This document shows positions 23,446-34,981 of a stretch of 64,000 nucleotides of DNA, one piece after another; within the stretch, counting starts at the first letter, position 1, and each line of letters opens with the position of its first letter. The position numbers were made by a program, and so were the translations under genes. Source of the DNA: Taxawa tesnikishii (nom. ined.) (taxonomy: Eukaryota; Ascomycota; Dothideomycetes; Dothideales); NCBI GenBank assembly GCA_030247885.1, contig JAPDRO010000021.1, forward strand, positions 593,276 through 657,275, given 5' to 3'. The notes beneath the pieces were generated by a model that saw nothing but the letters and a program-made list of their open reading frames with translations, ran no database searches and was not told the origin of the DNA.

Positions 23446-23922
23446 TAAACAAATAGAAAGCTAGTAATAGTGTATTAGGCTAGGAATAGGCTAGCAACTA
23501 GTATTTAGACTAGCAGACAAACATACTCTTAAGAGCCGACGGAATGCGTAAACCCGGGAAGGGTTACTTCCTAAAGCTCGTTCGCGTAGCGGCGACGTTT
23601 CCACCTGTTTTGAACTAGCTATCGCAGTTCCCGTCGGCATTCGCTAACGCTCGGAAGGTGTCCTTTCGAGAAACCATTTCGGAACGTAGCCAATGGATCT
23701 GGGCCAATCTAGGCAATCCTCACACCCCGCGTGCGACGGATGGACTCAACTCGCGTCGAGATGCCATTAGTTATCCGACGGAATCGCCCGGGTATGAGAA
23801 GCCCTCAGCATGTGGGCACAGTCCTATAGTCGTATGTTTATCACCTGTCTTTCCTCCTATCCAGTCCCGGCCTCTTCACACGCTCATCATCTGATAGAGA
23901 CGACATAGCACGACAACACACT
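23446..23922. other. Promoter side of the MFS gene
   Basis: Sequence changes abruptly from AT-rich to balanced composition near 23530. An inverted GCCGACGG / CCGTCGGC pair lies at about 23537-23637. CGG/CCG triplets of the kind bound by Zn2Cys6 proteins occur here, but no specific site can be assigned. Confidence 0.4.
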
Positions 23923-25689
23923 ATGGACACAATCGAGATTGCCACCAAACCAGCCCCAGGTACTGAGATCTTGTATGATTATGCGGAGGACGGCACCACT
24001 TCCCGCCGACTGCACCATCTACAGCACATCAAGTCGGGAGATGCCCATATCCTTCTCGTTCCCCAGCCATCCTTGACAGATCCAAACGATCCACTAGGTT
24101 GGTCGACCACGAAGAAATGGGCGACGTTTCTCAACGCTCTGGGCTTCGCCTTCATGGGCTCTGTCACAGGCCCTATCATGACAGGATGCAAGTCGACATC
24201 GTGGTCCTAGACATTGCCTAGCTAACCGAACCAGGGATGGGAGACGCCGCCACCTTCTACGATACTACAATAACGAGAATGACTTACACGGTTGGCGCGA
24301 CGTTGATCTGCCAAGGCGTCTTTACCACCCTGTGGATGTACGAAACTCCTCCCCCATACAAGAGCGATATACTAACGTTCATCCAAGGCCGTTTGCTGTG
24401 AAGTACGGCCGGCGCCCCGTCTACTTGCTCTCGAACACATTGATGGGCCTAGCGTGTATTTGGCTCGGTGTCGCCAGTACAACGACATATGCATCATTCC
24501 TTGCCGGCCGAGCCTTCCTTGGTGCAGTCGAGGCCCCGATAGAATCGATCGTCCCGAGTACTGTCACGGACCTTTTCTTCCTACACGACAGAGGTGCGAA
24601 GGTATCACTGTATGGTCTCTCGGTACTTGGAGGTAACGAGCTCGGCCCGATGCTGTCTGCGTTGATTATCCAGAGTCTCGGCATGAAGTGGACGTTCTAC
24701 ATCGTCGCGTTTATTATCTTCGCAAACACAGTCACACAATTCTTCTTTATGCCAGAAACCATGTATTTGGGCGCCCGCCCATCTACTTCGCTGGAGGAGG
24801 AACCATTAGAGGAGAAAAGCGGGAGCGTCTCACATGTTGAAGTCACTGGGGACACCAGCGTCGACACTACCCCAGTACCCAAGAAGACCTTCCTCCAGGA
24901 GCTCTCCTTTTGGAGTGCTACTGATCCTACCGTTTCGCTGTGGCAGGCATTCGCAAGGCCTTTCGTCCTGTTGTCGTATCCCACGGTTGTTTGGTCTTGC
25001 TGTGTCTATGGAGTTTGCCTCAGCTGGAACGTCATCCTAGCCTGCACTAACGCACAGTTGTTCCAACCGCCGTAAGTCCACTTGTTATTGTTATGCTTGC
25101 TGAGGATTCTAACACCCATTACAGACCGTACAACTTCAGCACGGCGGCGGTGGGCCTTGTGTTCGGGTCTCCACTAGTAGGCTCACTTGTCGGCACCTAT
25201 CTATGTGGTCCCATCTCGGACAACATTGCCAATTACTTCACGCGTCGCAATCACGGTATTCGAGAGCCAGAGATGCGTCTTCCTACAATAATCATCGCGG
25301 CAGTCCTAGTGTTCCTTGGAGCTCTCGTTTCTGGCCTATGCTTCCACTACCAGACGCACTGGATTGGACCCATTGTCGGTTACGGCATCCTGAGCACGGG
25401 TGGTCAGATGGGCGCTACGATCGCTATGAGCTACGCACTCGATTGCCATAGGGAGCTGAGTGTCGAGCTCATGGTGACTGTAGCCTCCGTGAAGAGTGCG
25501 TTTGCTTGGATTTGGACGTGGGTCGTCAATGACTGGCTGATCAGGGATGGTCCCTTAACTGTGTTCATGGTAATTGCCACTGTGAGTATGCTGGTCTTCA
25601 TGTCGACCATCGGCCTCTACTTCAAGGGCAAAAAGATCAGAGTCTGGCTGTTCGAGAAAAATTTCCTTGGAGCGGCCGGACTTGCTTGA
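23923..25689 (+). CDS. Major facilitator superfamily transporter (HOL-type drug/polyamine:H+ antiporter-like)
   Basis: Four exons (23923-24187, 24235-24337, 24388-25071, 25125-25689) give an intact 538-residue protein with about twelve membrane segments. The N-terminal motif PSLTDPNDPLGWSTTKKW is typical of fungal HOL1/HOL3-like carriers; the MFS loop 2-3 motif is KYGRRPVYLLS. A long cytoplasmic loop (about residues 270-330) separates the halves, and the C-terminal half has PISDNIANYF and GPIVGYGILSTGGQMG. Intron 1 has a GC donor (GCAAGT at 24188) with GCTAAC branch. Introns 2 and 3 are standard; intron 2 has a perfect TACTAAC-type branch at about 24370. Likely a plasma-membrane exporter or importer of a small cation, drug or metabolite; the substrate cannot be told. 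The frame has no shift over 1.6 kb. Confidence 0.88.
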
Positions 25690-26227
25690 GGGTGGATTGG
25701 TACTAAGTTTTCGAGCTCCAGAGTTCCTACTTGCGCGTGACGAATCCGGAGTTTGTGGATTAGAGTCGATGGTTTATGTAACAATCCAAGAAGATATTTC
25801 GTCCCGACGCGCTGTTTGAGGCCTTGATGCTTAGATGAAGTAATCTTGCCCCTCATCCAACCGGAATGATCTTTCGAGAAAGGCTGTGTCGAACTCTTGT
25901 TGCAAGCCTGGCGGCTTTGTTGATCTCACACCAAGTCGCGTCGGCACATGCAATACCATCGTGACACGGCACGTGCAATGAGCGACTAGAGATGGCTAGT
26001 AGCACCCCAGAAATGAAGATGACAACGTCAAGACGATGCCTAAGGGCAAGGCACATCAACACTCCAGTGGCTCGACCTCAAGTTGCTTCCGTCCACGGAG
26101 ATTCAAGGGGTATTTCACATGAACATCATATTCTTTAGCCCTCGATAACAATGTGTAAAAATGTACAACCTGCTTCGCCGGAAAACACCCAACCATGATA
26201 CTAAAAATGCCATTAACTGCGGTCATT
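25690..26227. other. Intergenic region between convergent MFS gene and DUF1338 pseudogene
   Basis: About 540 bases of mixed composition with two expected 3' UTRs. No gene, repeat or RNA was seen. Confidence 0.45.
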
Positions 26228-27677
26228 TCACGCGTCGGCCTCCTCCACTTGATCTAGCGCAATGTTCTGCAGCCCTAGCTCTCTTCGGCATCCATCTACG
26301 CTGTCCGCCTGCATGCGCTCGTGCAGAGCAAACGGATCATGGATGCTTTTGGCTAGGCATTTCTCTAGCAGTTCCGGGTCGCCTTTAGATTCTTGTATGT
26401 GTTTGTTACCAATTCCCCTGAGATTGGATGTGAAGATTCCGGCTGCAGAGACCGGTAGGAAGTCTTGGTAAACGATTGGATCGTATGTTACGTATCCATA
26501 GTCTATAAGCTTAGACAGGTTCGGGGAGCTACTGCGCTGGTTGGCTCCCATGTCTTTCCTGTGGTGCGATAGCTGGAGAAAACGAGCTTCTGCGAGCGTA
26601 ACTCAGCCCAGGTATCACGGTATGCTACATAGGTTTCGCGAAGGGCGGCCTGATAACATTGCTCATCACCGGCGCGCTGCGCGAAAGCCCGGTCGGTCTC
26701 TTTCAACAGTTTGTCGTAAAGTTCCCGACCTCTATGCGTGACGGCCGCGCCTCATTGTTCGACTTCTCCGAACCGTGCCGTATGATGACCCTGGATCAAT
26801 CCACCGTTGCCATCGGGAAACACAATCCGCTCTTGAATTTCTTTGAAGCTTGTCTGTCGTAGTAGTATGCTGCATTCTCGCCGACAAGGTCCTTCAATCC
26901 TGTCTTTGGCTAGCATTCCCCTTCGTTCCATCGTTTCTTGAACCATGTCAATGTCTCACGTTCGGGGAGTCAGATGGTTGATATGAGCGCTAGGAAAAGA
27001 CGCAATGTCGGCGACCATTGGATGGTTAGCGTTTATCTCGGCATAGACTTCTTGGATGACGTGCGCAGTTGAGTGCCATCCAAAGATTTTCATGGCTTCC
27101 TTGAGCAAGTTGTCCTCATCTTGCGTTGTCCAAGGTTCTCTTTTTCGGCCTGTCCGATCAGCTCCATGAGGCGATCGCTGAATATCTTCCGCTTCGAAAG
27201 CGCCGTCTCGGCCATAGCCCTGCAGTGTGGAGGAAGGAAGTCCAGTCTGAGCAGACTTGTAAAAACTCTAAAAGGGTTTTCGACAAGTGCAGTACTTGTG
27301 AGAGGTCAAAATGCGGTTGCGTGCAAAGGAAATCCAACAAGGCTAAGGTCATAGTATCCAATGGGATGCATATTGAGGAGAGCAAACATCCTTGCGATTG
27401 TCTTCAGCTCGTGAGCTGTGCCCAATGGTATAGCGCCATGTCTTTCAACTCTATGCCTAGCAGGCAATACCTCATTGGAGACCTATCAACGTCAATATCG
27501 CTGATGTGTCTGCCCGCAAACATGCAACATACTCTCATCACCAACATCTGCCACGATAGAAAGCAAGTCACCGTAGAGAGGGACTTCCTCTTTATACAAC
27601 TCTGACGTTGCTTACGAGAACCTCGTTCGGAGTGCATCCGCATCCCGTATCGTGGACTTAGCTCCGATGAATCCCAT
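26228..27677 (-). pseudogene. DUF1338 protein (2-oxoadipate dioxygenase/decarboxylase family), inactivated
   Basis: The family converts 2-oxoadipate to 2-hydroxyglutarate in lysine catabolism and uses an iron site. From the likely ATG at 27677 the reading is RTRFS-stop-ATSELYKEEVPLYGDLLSIV. Later parts are LGTAHELKTIARMFALLNM, HPIGYYDLSLVGFPLHATAF, NPFRVFTSLLRLD, FPSAHINHLTPRT-stop-DIDMVQ, CSILLRQTSFKEIQERI, HTARFGEVEQ-stop-GAAVTHRGRELYD and YDPIVYQDFLPVSAAGIF to the end. The TGA after EVEQ replaces an expected Arg and the TAA after RTRFS an expected Gln, both explained by C-to-T change. At least three frame changes are also present. The gene is full length, so it was inactivated after arrival. 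Confidence 0.8.
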
Positions 27678-28372
27678 GTTGGTTCCCGATATGCCCTGAA
27701 AGCGCTCTCTAGGGACCGAACGATGTATATGCAAGCAATGCTCGTAGCTCAAAGAGTTCCTCACGGTTGTGCTGCCGGGAATGAAGGCCATGGAATCTGA
27801 ATGACAGCATAAGAATTCTCAAAGATTCCCCTTTATGCTTCCGACAGTTCGCGGCGCGCCCAGATTAGCCAAATGTAACTAGAATGTGCTTATGCTATGC
27901 ACGAAGCATGCAGTCAATGTTATATCCGACGGATACGGAACTACTCCAAGAGTAAACCCTAACTCGGCTTCTATGCGCGATAGATTCGTACTACCTCCGA
28001 CAGGAGTGATAAGGCCTACAAGCTTCGCGCGTTCTGGCATTATTAATTATATAGAGATAGGATTAGGGGCTTAGCGAATGCGGAAAACCCCGACTTAGGG
28101 CACGCAATTTCGCCGCAACGTAGGAGCCGGGCTTCTCGGAGCTAACGCCACGCGAGGAAAGAAGCCTTCGAATCTTTTCGCGGGTAGGGAGACGGCCATC
28201 GCGCCGCATTCTGATGACGCTCTTACACAACAGCTGTTGATCTCAGCACTGCACCCTTCCTACACAGTCCTCATCTCCTCTCTAGGCCTCAAGTCAGAGC
28301 CTGCGCGCCTCCAAGCATCACGAAATTGTCTCTTCATTGTCACTGTGTATCCACTTTGTTGCACAACGCGTG
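27678..28372. promoter_or_regulatory. Divergent region upstream of a Zn2Cys6 gene and the DUF1338 pseudogene
   Basis: About 690 bases between two divergent starts. Inverted CGG-type triplets occur (TCCGACGGATACGG near 27928, GCGGAAAACCCCGAC near 28080), the kind of site used by Zn2Cys6 dimers; this is suggestive only. No gene was recognised. Confidence 0.35.
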
Positions 28373-30789
28373 ATGAGCGCTTCCGATCGTATCTCACCTA
28401 CTTCGGCGACCTCGGTTCCTACTCCTGCACGAACTAGAGCCAAGCGGCAGCAGGTGGTTGTGGCATGCAATCAATGCCGCAAGGTGAAAATCAAGGTAAA
28501 CTTACTTATCTATCTCAAATTGAGTTTTGCTCCCGCTTTGCTGTGTTGTATCTCTGGTTTCCCATAGCTAATGACGTGGATCACCAGTGCGATGGGCAGA
28601 GACCGCATTGTACCCGATGCGACGGGAGAGACATGGAGTGTGAGTATGATGCGGCTCCCGATGCTTACCCAATCATGGCACTGAGGCAAAGATACGAGGC
28701 ATCGCAGAAAGAACTGCACGACCTTCAACGGTTGTTAGGAATGCTTCGGGATCGACCAGAGAGGGAAGCACTTGATGTCTGTCACCGGATAAGGTCAAGC
28801 GCAGATTTATCAGCTCCATCCATATCAGCACTCATCAACGATGGAGATCCTATCACACAAACGCAGACACCTACCATGGAAGTCTCGCGAAGCACTCTCT
28901 CGCCACTTCGGGGGATATCTTACCACCGCAAGCCGCTTCTACGGCTGCGAACTCCCGCTCCAGATATCCACGTTCGTTCTCCCAGGACACAAGCAGTCAG
29001 TCTGGGACAACCATGTCCGAGTCTGAACAGCATGACGCGTCTCTTGCTACGTTGGACCTGCCAACGGACTCTCTGCAACAGATCGATCTCCCGGCCGTTG
29101 TCAACTACATTAGCTTACGAGTACCTATCTTGCGAAATGCAATCACGGCATTCCTTCGGTCCGTCGGGCCGCTGTTCTATAGCTACACGCAGGAGCAAGT
29201 GGATGAAGTGCTGGCCAGGATCACTCAGACCCCTGCCGAACAGTTAACTAACGCATCCATTTGCGAAATCTGCAGCCTGGCTACCATAGGCTCGCAGTAC
29301 GTGCGAGCGCATGTCGCCGGAGTGGGGCATCCGGATACACACCGTCGCAAAGTCCACGCTAAACGACTGCATCGATGCAGCTCCGCTCCGGGCGATGAAA
29401 GTTCATACATTATTGGCGCTGTACAATATCAATAAGGACACAGCAGTGGCTTCGGCCCACGTAGGTATGCTCACTTCTCATATTCCGACTATCATCAGGA
29501 TCCTGCGTGACTGTTTATTTATCTGCCCTTTGGATGTTGGTACGCTGACCGTCATAGAGTTCGGCGTGCGCCTGGCTAACAGCCTAGGTCTACATACTAA
29601 TGGCCCTCAGGGTTTCGATCGCGCGGCATGGGCGGATGCAAAGAAGGTCTGGAGAACGCTGCTATTCTGCAATGGGTAAGCTCATACACTGGTGCATCTA
29701 CTAGTCAGTACTCATGTATGACAGATGGATGGAACCCACGCTAGGATATGCTTCAGGATGGAGAAATTTGTCAGAAGGGTTTAACGTATGCTAAAAATGT
29801 CAAGCATTGATTGTTCTATTGACACAAGCTGACATCGTTTCAAGCATTTCTCGATCGAAGACATGGAAGATGAAACCGATCTCGATCCAGAGGGTTCCGT
29901 TCATGTCGAGGTTATGAAGGTCATTAGACTGAAAGCAGATTTCCTCCACAATATCGCCTATGAGCCCTCATCTGTCGACTCAATGGTAAGGTTCAGGCAA
30001 GGTCTCCAAGAGTGGTATGAGTCGTTGCCTGAGCCGCTAAACTTGACTCAGCTTGCTACAACACAGTCAAACCCACAACATAGGAGGCAAACGTACTACT
30101 TGCATCTTCTTCATCTGAATGCCATCATCACCCTTCATCGGCGTCTACTCTCGCAATGTCTTTTGGAACCGGAAGATTCAGACACGGGCCTGACTGCTTT
30201 GCTCCCACAAATGCGCGAATGGATCGGGGAAGGTGTCGTTGCGGCGCAACAAGCAGCCCGTATGACGTACCTACTGTGCTCGGAGTTTGGTGATTATGGG
30301 CGCTGTTGGGTGTGCATGTAGGTGTCTTACCTTCTGCTTCTTTCCCAAATGCTGACGGTCGATTTCACCAGGTTCAAGGCCTACAGGTCCTGTGTTGTCC
30401 TGCTGTTCGATGGCTTTCAGAGATTGCTCCATGGATTCCCGGAATCTGACTGGAGTAAGAACCTACATGGAGTGGGCAATTGCCTCGAGGTACTCTTGAA
30501 ATATTCTGAGCTGGATCCAATTTCTTTGAGGTTCTACAATGCCTTGAGAATATACAGCGATGTGCTCTACGCTGGTCGGGTCAAAGAGATCCGGACGGCA
30601 CACGCAGCACTCGAACGGTCGGAACTTGCTCAACCTGGACCCCCTCAGACCTCTACATACTTACTTACTCTACCACGTGGTAACTCTCTGTTTCACTGCG
30701 CGGCTCGTCATCTCTTGACTTTAGCAACTAGCCCTTACGGGAGCAAGGAGACAACCGATATTCTAGGCTTGCCTATACTTTCCTCTTGA
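28373..30789 (+). CDS. Zn2Cys6 transcription factor with fungal-specific middle homology region (two frame breaks)
   Basis: Exon 1 (28373-28495) ends ACNQCRKVKIK. Intron 28496-28587 leads to CDGQRPHCTRCDGRDMEC, completing C-x2-C-x6-C-x6-C-x2-C-x6-C. A coiled linker follows (RQRYEASQKELHDLQRLLGML). Further introns: 29465-29557, 29676-29724, 29786-29844 and 30318-30371, each keeping frame. The middle homology region is read from AVVNYISLRVPILRNAITAF through GVRLANSLGLHTNGP, then LQEWYESLPEPLNL and the end GLPILSS. One base is missing in the G5 run at 28911-28915, after which the frame continues through MSESEQHDASLATLDLPT. A second change (+1 or -2) lies near 29305-29315, between GSQYVRAHV and SPEWGIRIH. 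It is divergently placed to the DUF1338 pseudogene, its most likely former target. Confidence 0.82.
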
Positions 30790-31583
30790 ATTAACTTAGA
30801 GGCTACCTATACTCCTACGAGTACTATACCCGATCGGGCTTAGTACTCGCCGCTTATAGGAGCGCTAGAAGAGTACTAAAAGATATTCTAAATATATTAT
30901 AAGATTTATATATACTTATGAAAAAACTTTATTAAGTTAAACTTAATATATAAAAATTATCTTTACTTTTTAAATAATCAACTTTCTTTCTCTTTTATAA
31001 TCTAAGTATCTATTAAATTATACTCTATTAATATTACTATTATTACTGTAGTTCTTCTTAAATAAACTTTATATTAAACTCTATAAATTCTAGAAAGAAT
31101 GGTTAATATATCTTATAGACTCGACTTATAAATCATATAATATAACTTCCCTAAGATAGTAACAAAGCTTAGTAAATCCTAATATGATGACCCTAACTAT
31201 AGGCATTACGTAATTACCTAAGCCGTCAGCGAATTCTTCAGACTACTCCTACGTGCACTATCGTCATATACTTCGTGTTTATATAGCGTCCTGCCCCACA
31301 TAAGCAGCACGGGCGTTAAGAGCAGATCTACATCGAAGTACGAAGACGAGTTGTTCTCCTATCGCAATGGGCAAGTGCGCATGCAAGTCTGTCGTCATCG
31401 TCTTCTACCTAGTCGCGATGATTAGCAACAACGTCAGCTATGACATCGTTGCCGCTACTACCCTTACCCCGGGTCGCAGAAAACTTAGGGACTCCGTCAC
31501 TAGCAACCACACTACACCTGGCCTAAGGAGCCCATTCTGTTCGGAACCTTGCTGAGGCTCTAGCAAGGACTCAACTGCCCGGG
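30790..31583. other. Intergenic region with a small RIP-like AT-rich patch
   Basis: Positions about 30865-31150 are AT-rich and almost lack CA and TG, like the large blocks but only about 300 bases long. No repeat partner was recognised. The rest is of ordinary composition without a gene. Confidence 0.5.
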
Positions 31584-32740
31584 ATGACAAGTCTCTTGTC
31601 GCATGCACCGCTGCCACCGGACGGTACTCCAGGCTGGGGTGGCTTTTTACTCACAGGCCCGTTGGGACCTGTTATGATCACCGGTCCGACCAGTACAAAC
31701 ATTTACTTCAGATGGCCATCCCTTCTCCGGCAGCTTTCCTACCCAAACGAGTCTTTCTTGCAGACTGGCACAACCCCCAGTCGCGACGGGTCCATGTTCC
31801 CGCAGCCAAGTCGGATCTCACAAGAAACGCCTTACGCAGTAGCGGAGCAACGCCTGGAACATTGGACTTACAAAGAACATGCACGCTCGTGCTAAAGGCC
31901 AAGATAAGAACCAGTCTACCATGCTGATCGGGAACACGTTACCACCACAACATCCCGACATCGGCCCCAGCATTCGTAGCAAGGCTTGCCTGTAGTCCGA
32001 ACAGCAGAGAAAAGATCCTCTCGCATCGCACGATGCCAATGACGCCGGACGTGGACTGTCAATGCTTGCACAAGCCACGGAGAATCGCAACGGCGCGCGG
32101 CCATACCACATGCCTCAACAGCAACCGCAAACGAGATACATGCCAAGTGTGCAACACATGGGATCATACCGCAACAACAAGGTACCTCCCCCAACCGAAG
32201 TAGCAAGAATCCCGTAGTCGTTAACACATCAGATTGCACTCAAGGCGGCGAAGGCGACTTTCGGAATAGCGGACACACCGGGCGGGTCAAATCTCAGACA
32301 CGGTTGAGGGGCAAGAGGGGACCAAACACTAAGGAGACATGTGCGAACAAGAAGCAGAAGTAGTAGCAGAATGACGAGAAGTTTGACGATCATTGAATGG
32401 ATCAAGGAACAGGCGAAAGTGGGAAGGAATTGAAGCACGACGAAAAGCGCAAGAGCTTCCTTGATGCTCAGGGCATGCGCAAAATCCATGCGTTGCTTTC
32501 TCCGTTATGCTTACGATTCTGCAGGGTTGTTGCTCTGGAATGCCGCCAGCACGAGGAACAACGGCTTGCGAATTGGCGGCAAAACACTGAAATACCCTCG
32601 ACCCAGAACGACGTGCTTGCTGCTACTGTCACTTAACTTCGTGAGGAGATCGTCGGTCTCAAGTCACTGCTGTTTGCTTACCAGGACTGTTCTGTTTCTC
32701 AAGCTTGGGGTATTAGCGGCACGGCGATGCAGAACATTTC
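31584..32740 (+). pseudogene. AtfA/Atf1-like bZIP stress transcription factor, decayed copy
   Basis: AtfA-type bZIP proteins act below the stress MAP kinase. Degenerate but ordered matches run along the whole stretch: an N-terminus APLPPDGTPGWGGFLLTGPL; YPNESFLQTGTTPSRDGSMF and ATPGTLDLQRT, corresponding to the conserved region LTPNES..TGLTPGGSGSMFP and GGATP.TLDFHRT; GDFRNSGHTGRVKSQTRLRG before the basic region; EKRKSFL followed by an intron-like gap and ALECRQHEEQRLANW (family form ALKCRQRKKQWLAN); then NDVLAATVT, LREEIVGLKSLLFAYQDC and SVSQAWG (family REEIVNLKTLLLAHKDCPVSQAQG). Stops and frame changes occur throughout, and the basic-region KK is lost, so it cannot be functional. It is presumably a duplicate of a core gene elsewhere in the genome. 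Confidence 0.75.
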
Positions 32741-34981
32741 AGAGAGTCTCGACATCTTGCTCATCAATACGGTATGGCGACGCCACAAGGAAAGCCGTAG
32801 CAGGGTATGCCTTCCAAACGGACATGCAAAGGAGCTGAGCCAGCATGGACGTGCTTCTGCTTGCGTTGACACTGATCAAGCGCAGCTCACAATGTATGGA
32901 ATTGACGTTTGGAAGCATGCTAGGTAGTGGTGGACCTCATCGACCCTGCGCATTAGCGTTGGAGAGTAGGCTGCGTCGCAGAGAAAGATTTGTTTTGAGT
33001 AGTGGCCCAACGCCTTACATTCACCCTCTGCCTTTCCTCCTGTCCGTCTTGTCTGTCTTACTTAATCCAGCCGATCGAGTGCTGGAAGCAGTTATGACAG
33101 CGAAGAGATCGGCAGATTTTGCTGCTCAGTGATACCTTCCTATTGACTCCAGCTCCTCTGCAAAGGCGCGAAACTTTTCGCGAATGACCGACCTAGCTGG
33201 CATTTGAGTAGCTGCAAGACGGTTGACCATACATGGCGGTGAAGTTCGTTGAAGTCATCTCCCATGGCAGAGTGTAAAGAGGTGATTTGCCGCGGTGATG
33301 GATGTGCGGACGCAAAACCAATACGCTCTGGAGTACGATTGCAACATGAACAAGATCGGGTTTGCAGTCGGAGCGAATCAATCATCAAGAGCGTGAGTCA
33401 ATATACGTGAGGAAAGTAGCTGGAGGCAGATTGGAAACAGCCAAGAACGGATAACTAGGATTGAGTGCGTAAGGAAGTCTAGCTTTCCTGTATAAATTAC
33501 ACCTTTGCCTGCAACGTGATTCGGTATGGACACAATCCCATTGCTGCTGCTAATGAGTGTTCTGCTGGAAATCTGGATAAATACGATCTGATCTTCGATG
33601 CTCCAAGAACTGCAATCAGGATAGAAACCTTTTGAATCCACAGCCCTCACGGGGCGTTTACCCTGATGACGTCTCATGCAGTTCGTGAATCAAGTCCGAA
33701 GGCCTGCTCTCCGCCTCCGTGCAGACTCGCATCGGTGTCACCTCCGTCGGTACGTAGAAAGTATAACGGCTGGGTTTACTAGTTCACTGTTTGCGCGTCT
33801 TTAGCATCTCTACTTGAAGTCCATATGAGCACGCTCGTCTCTGAAGAAGTGATAATCGACGCTCATCTCAAACTTTCTATGTGCCGACGGAGGTGGTATC
33901 CCTGTTGGAGAAAGTGGTTCCGGCCATTACTAGCTAGACGACGTCGGGTACAATATGTGCATATGTGTTCTTGTCTTCAACGATGCCATTGTACTGTTCG
34001 CTTCAACGTGGGATCATCAGCCCTTTCCCTACAATCGAAACTCTAGCTTGTTCGATCTAACTGCGAAGCTTTTGGTGTTAGGCGAGCTTGCTGCCTAGGC
34101 TTGCCACGTCTGCCATTTCCTCTTTGTCTCTTTCGTATACGAGTAGCAGATCAGCGATTCGGGGCTTGCTGTTCCACTTGTCGCCGCTGCTGCCCTATAC
34201 AGGCTAGAATCCTTTCGAACCTCCCACGCGTGAGGCGTGCTAGTGATCGTGGACTGCATGCCGGCAGTTCGCCTGGCCCTCTGTTTGGACAAATCTACTC
34301 GGGGGCGAAGAGGACTTCGGTGCCGAGCTTGGTGCTTGCTTGCAGATCGCCGATCGTAGTGAGTGCATATGTGCGCAGGACCTGTAGGTAAAATCCGTTT
34401 ACCCTTGTTCGCGTCCCCTCAAACAATACTAGTGTAGTAGGTTGCACGAGAACTACTTGGAGCAGAGAACCCCATTTATTGTGGGTCTTCACGACCCTCG
34501 GGGACTGACGTGTGTTGTTGGAACAGACACTTTGATCGGTTCGACGATCGATTCTTGATACAGCGAAAGGACGTGCAGATCTACCCGTGTGTCAATGCTT
34601 GACTGCGGAGTTTCATCCCGAAGCCGACCATCTCGATGCCTACTTATCGAATCGCCCCTGTTCGTGTTGAGTCCGTGTCTCCGGATGCCAAAGAGTCTGA
34701 TTTAGCGCAACGCAAGGGCCATTGTCCACTATACCGTTGCTCCGGAGTGTTCTTTCTCATTTGATTTCAGACCGACACTACTGCCAAAATTTCGAACACG
34801 AGCGCAACAGGGTATGATGAACAGTCGTCATAGCGGCTATTTGGAACGTCTTCAACTAACGGTTGCGTACCTATAAATTGGCGGTCACGGCTGACTACTT
34901 TGTGGTGGTGAGTTTCCGTTTTTCCTCACTTGGAAACGACTTCTAAGCATTCTTTTGCCGAAATTGTTCCCCGCAACGCCC
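32741..34981. other. Gene-poor stretch, no gene recognised
   Basis: About 2.2 kb of balanced composition with only short open frames on both strands (for example about 33378-33677 minus, 33825-34046 plus). None shows a domain motif I recognise. It may be further decayed sequence downstream of the bZIP relic. The last few hundred bases should hold the promoter of the next regulator gene. Confidence 0.4.

Noticed and set aside
33140-34950. Short open frames on both strands as small genes
   Set aside because: None has a recognisable motif, good start context or splice-supported extension.
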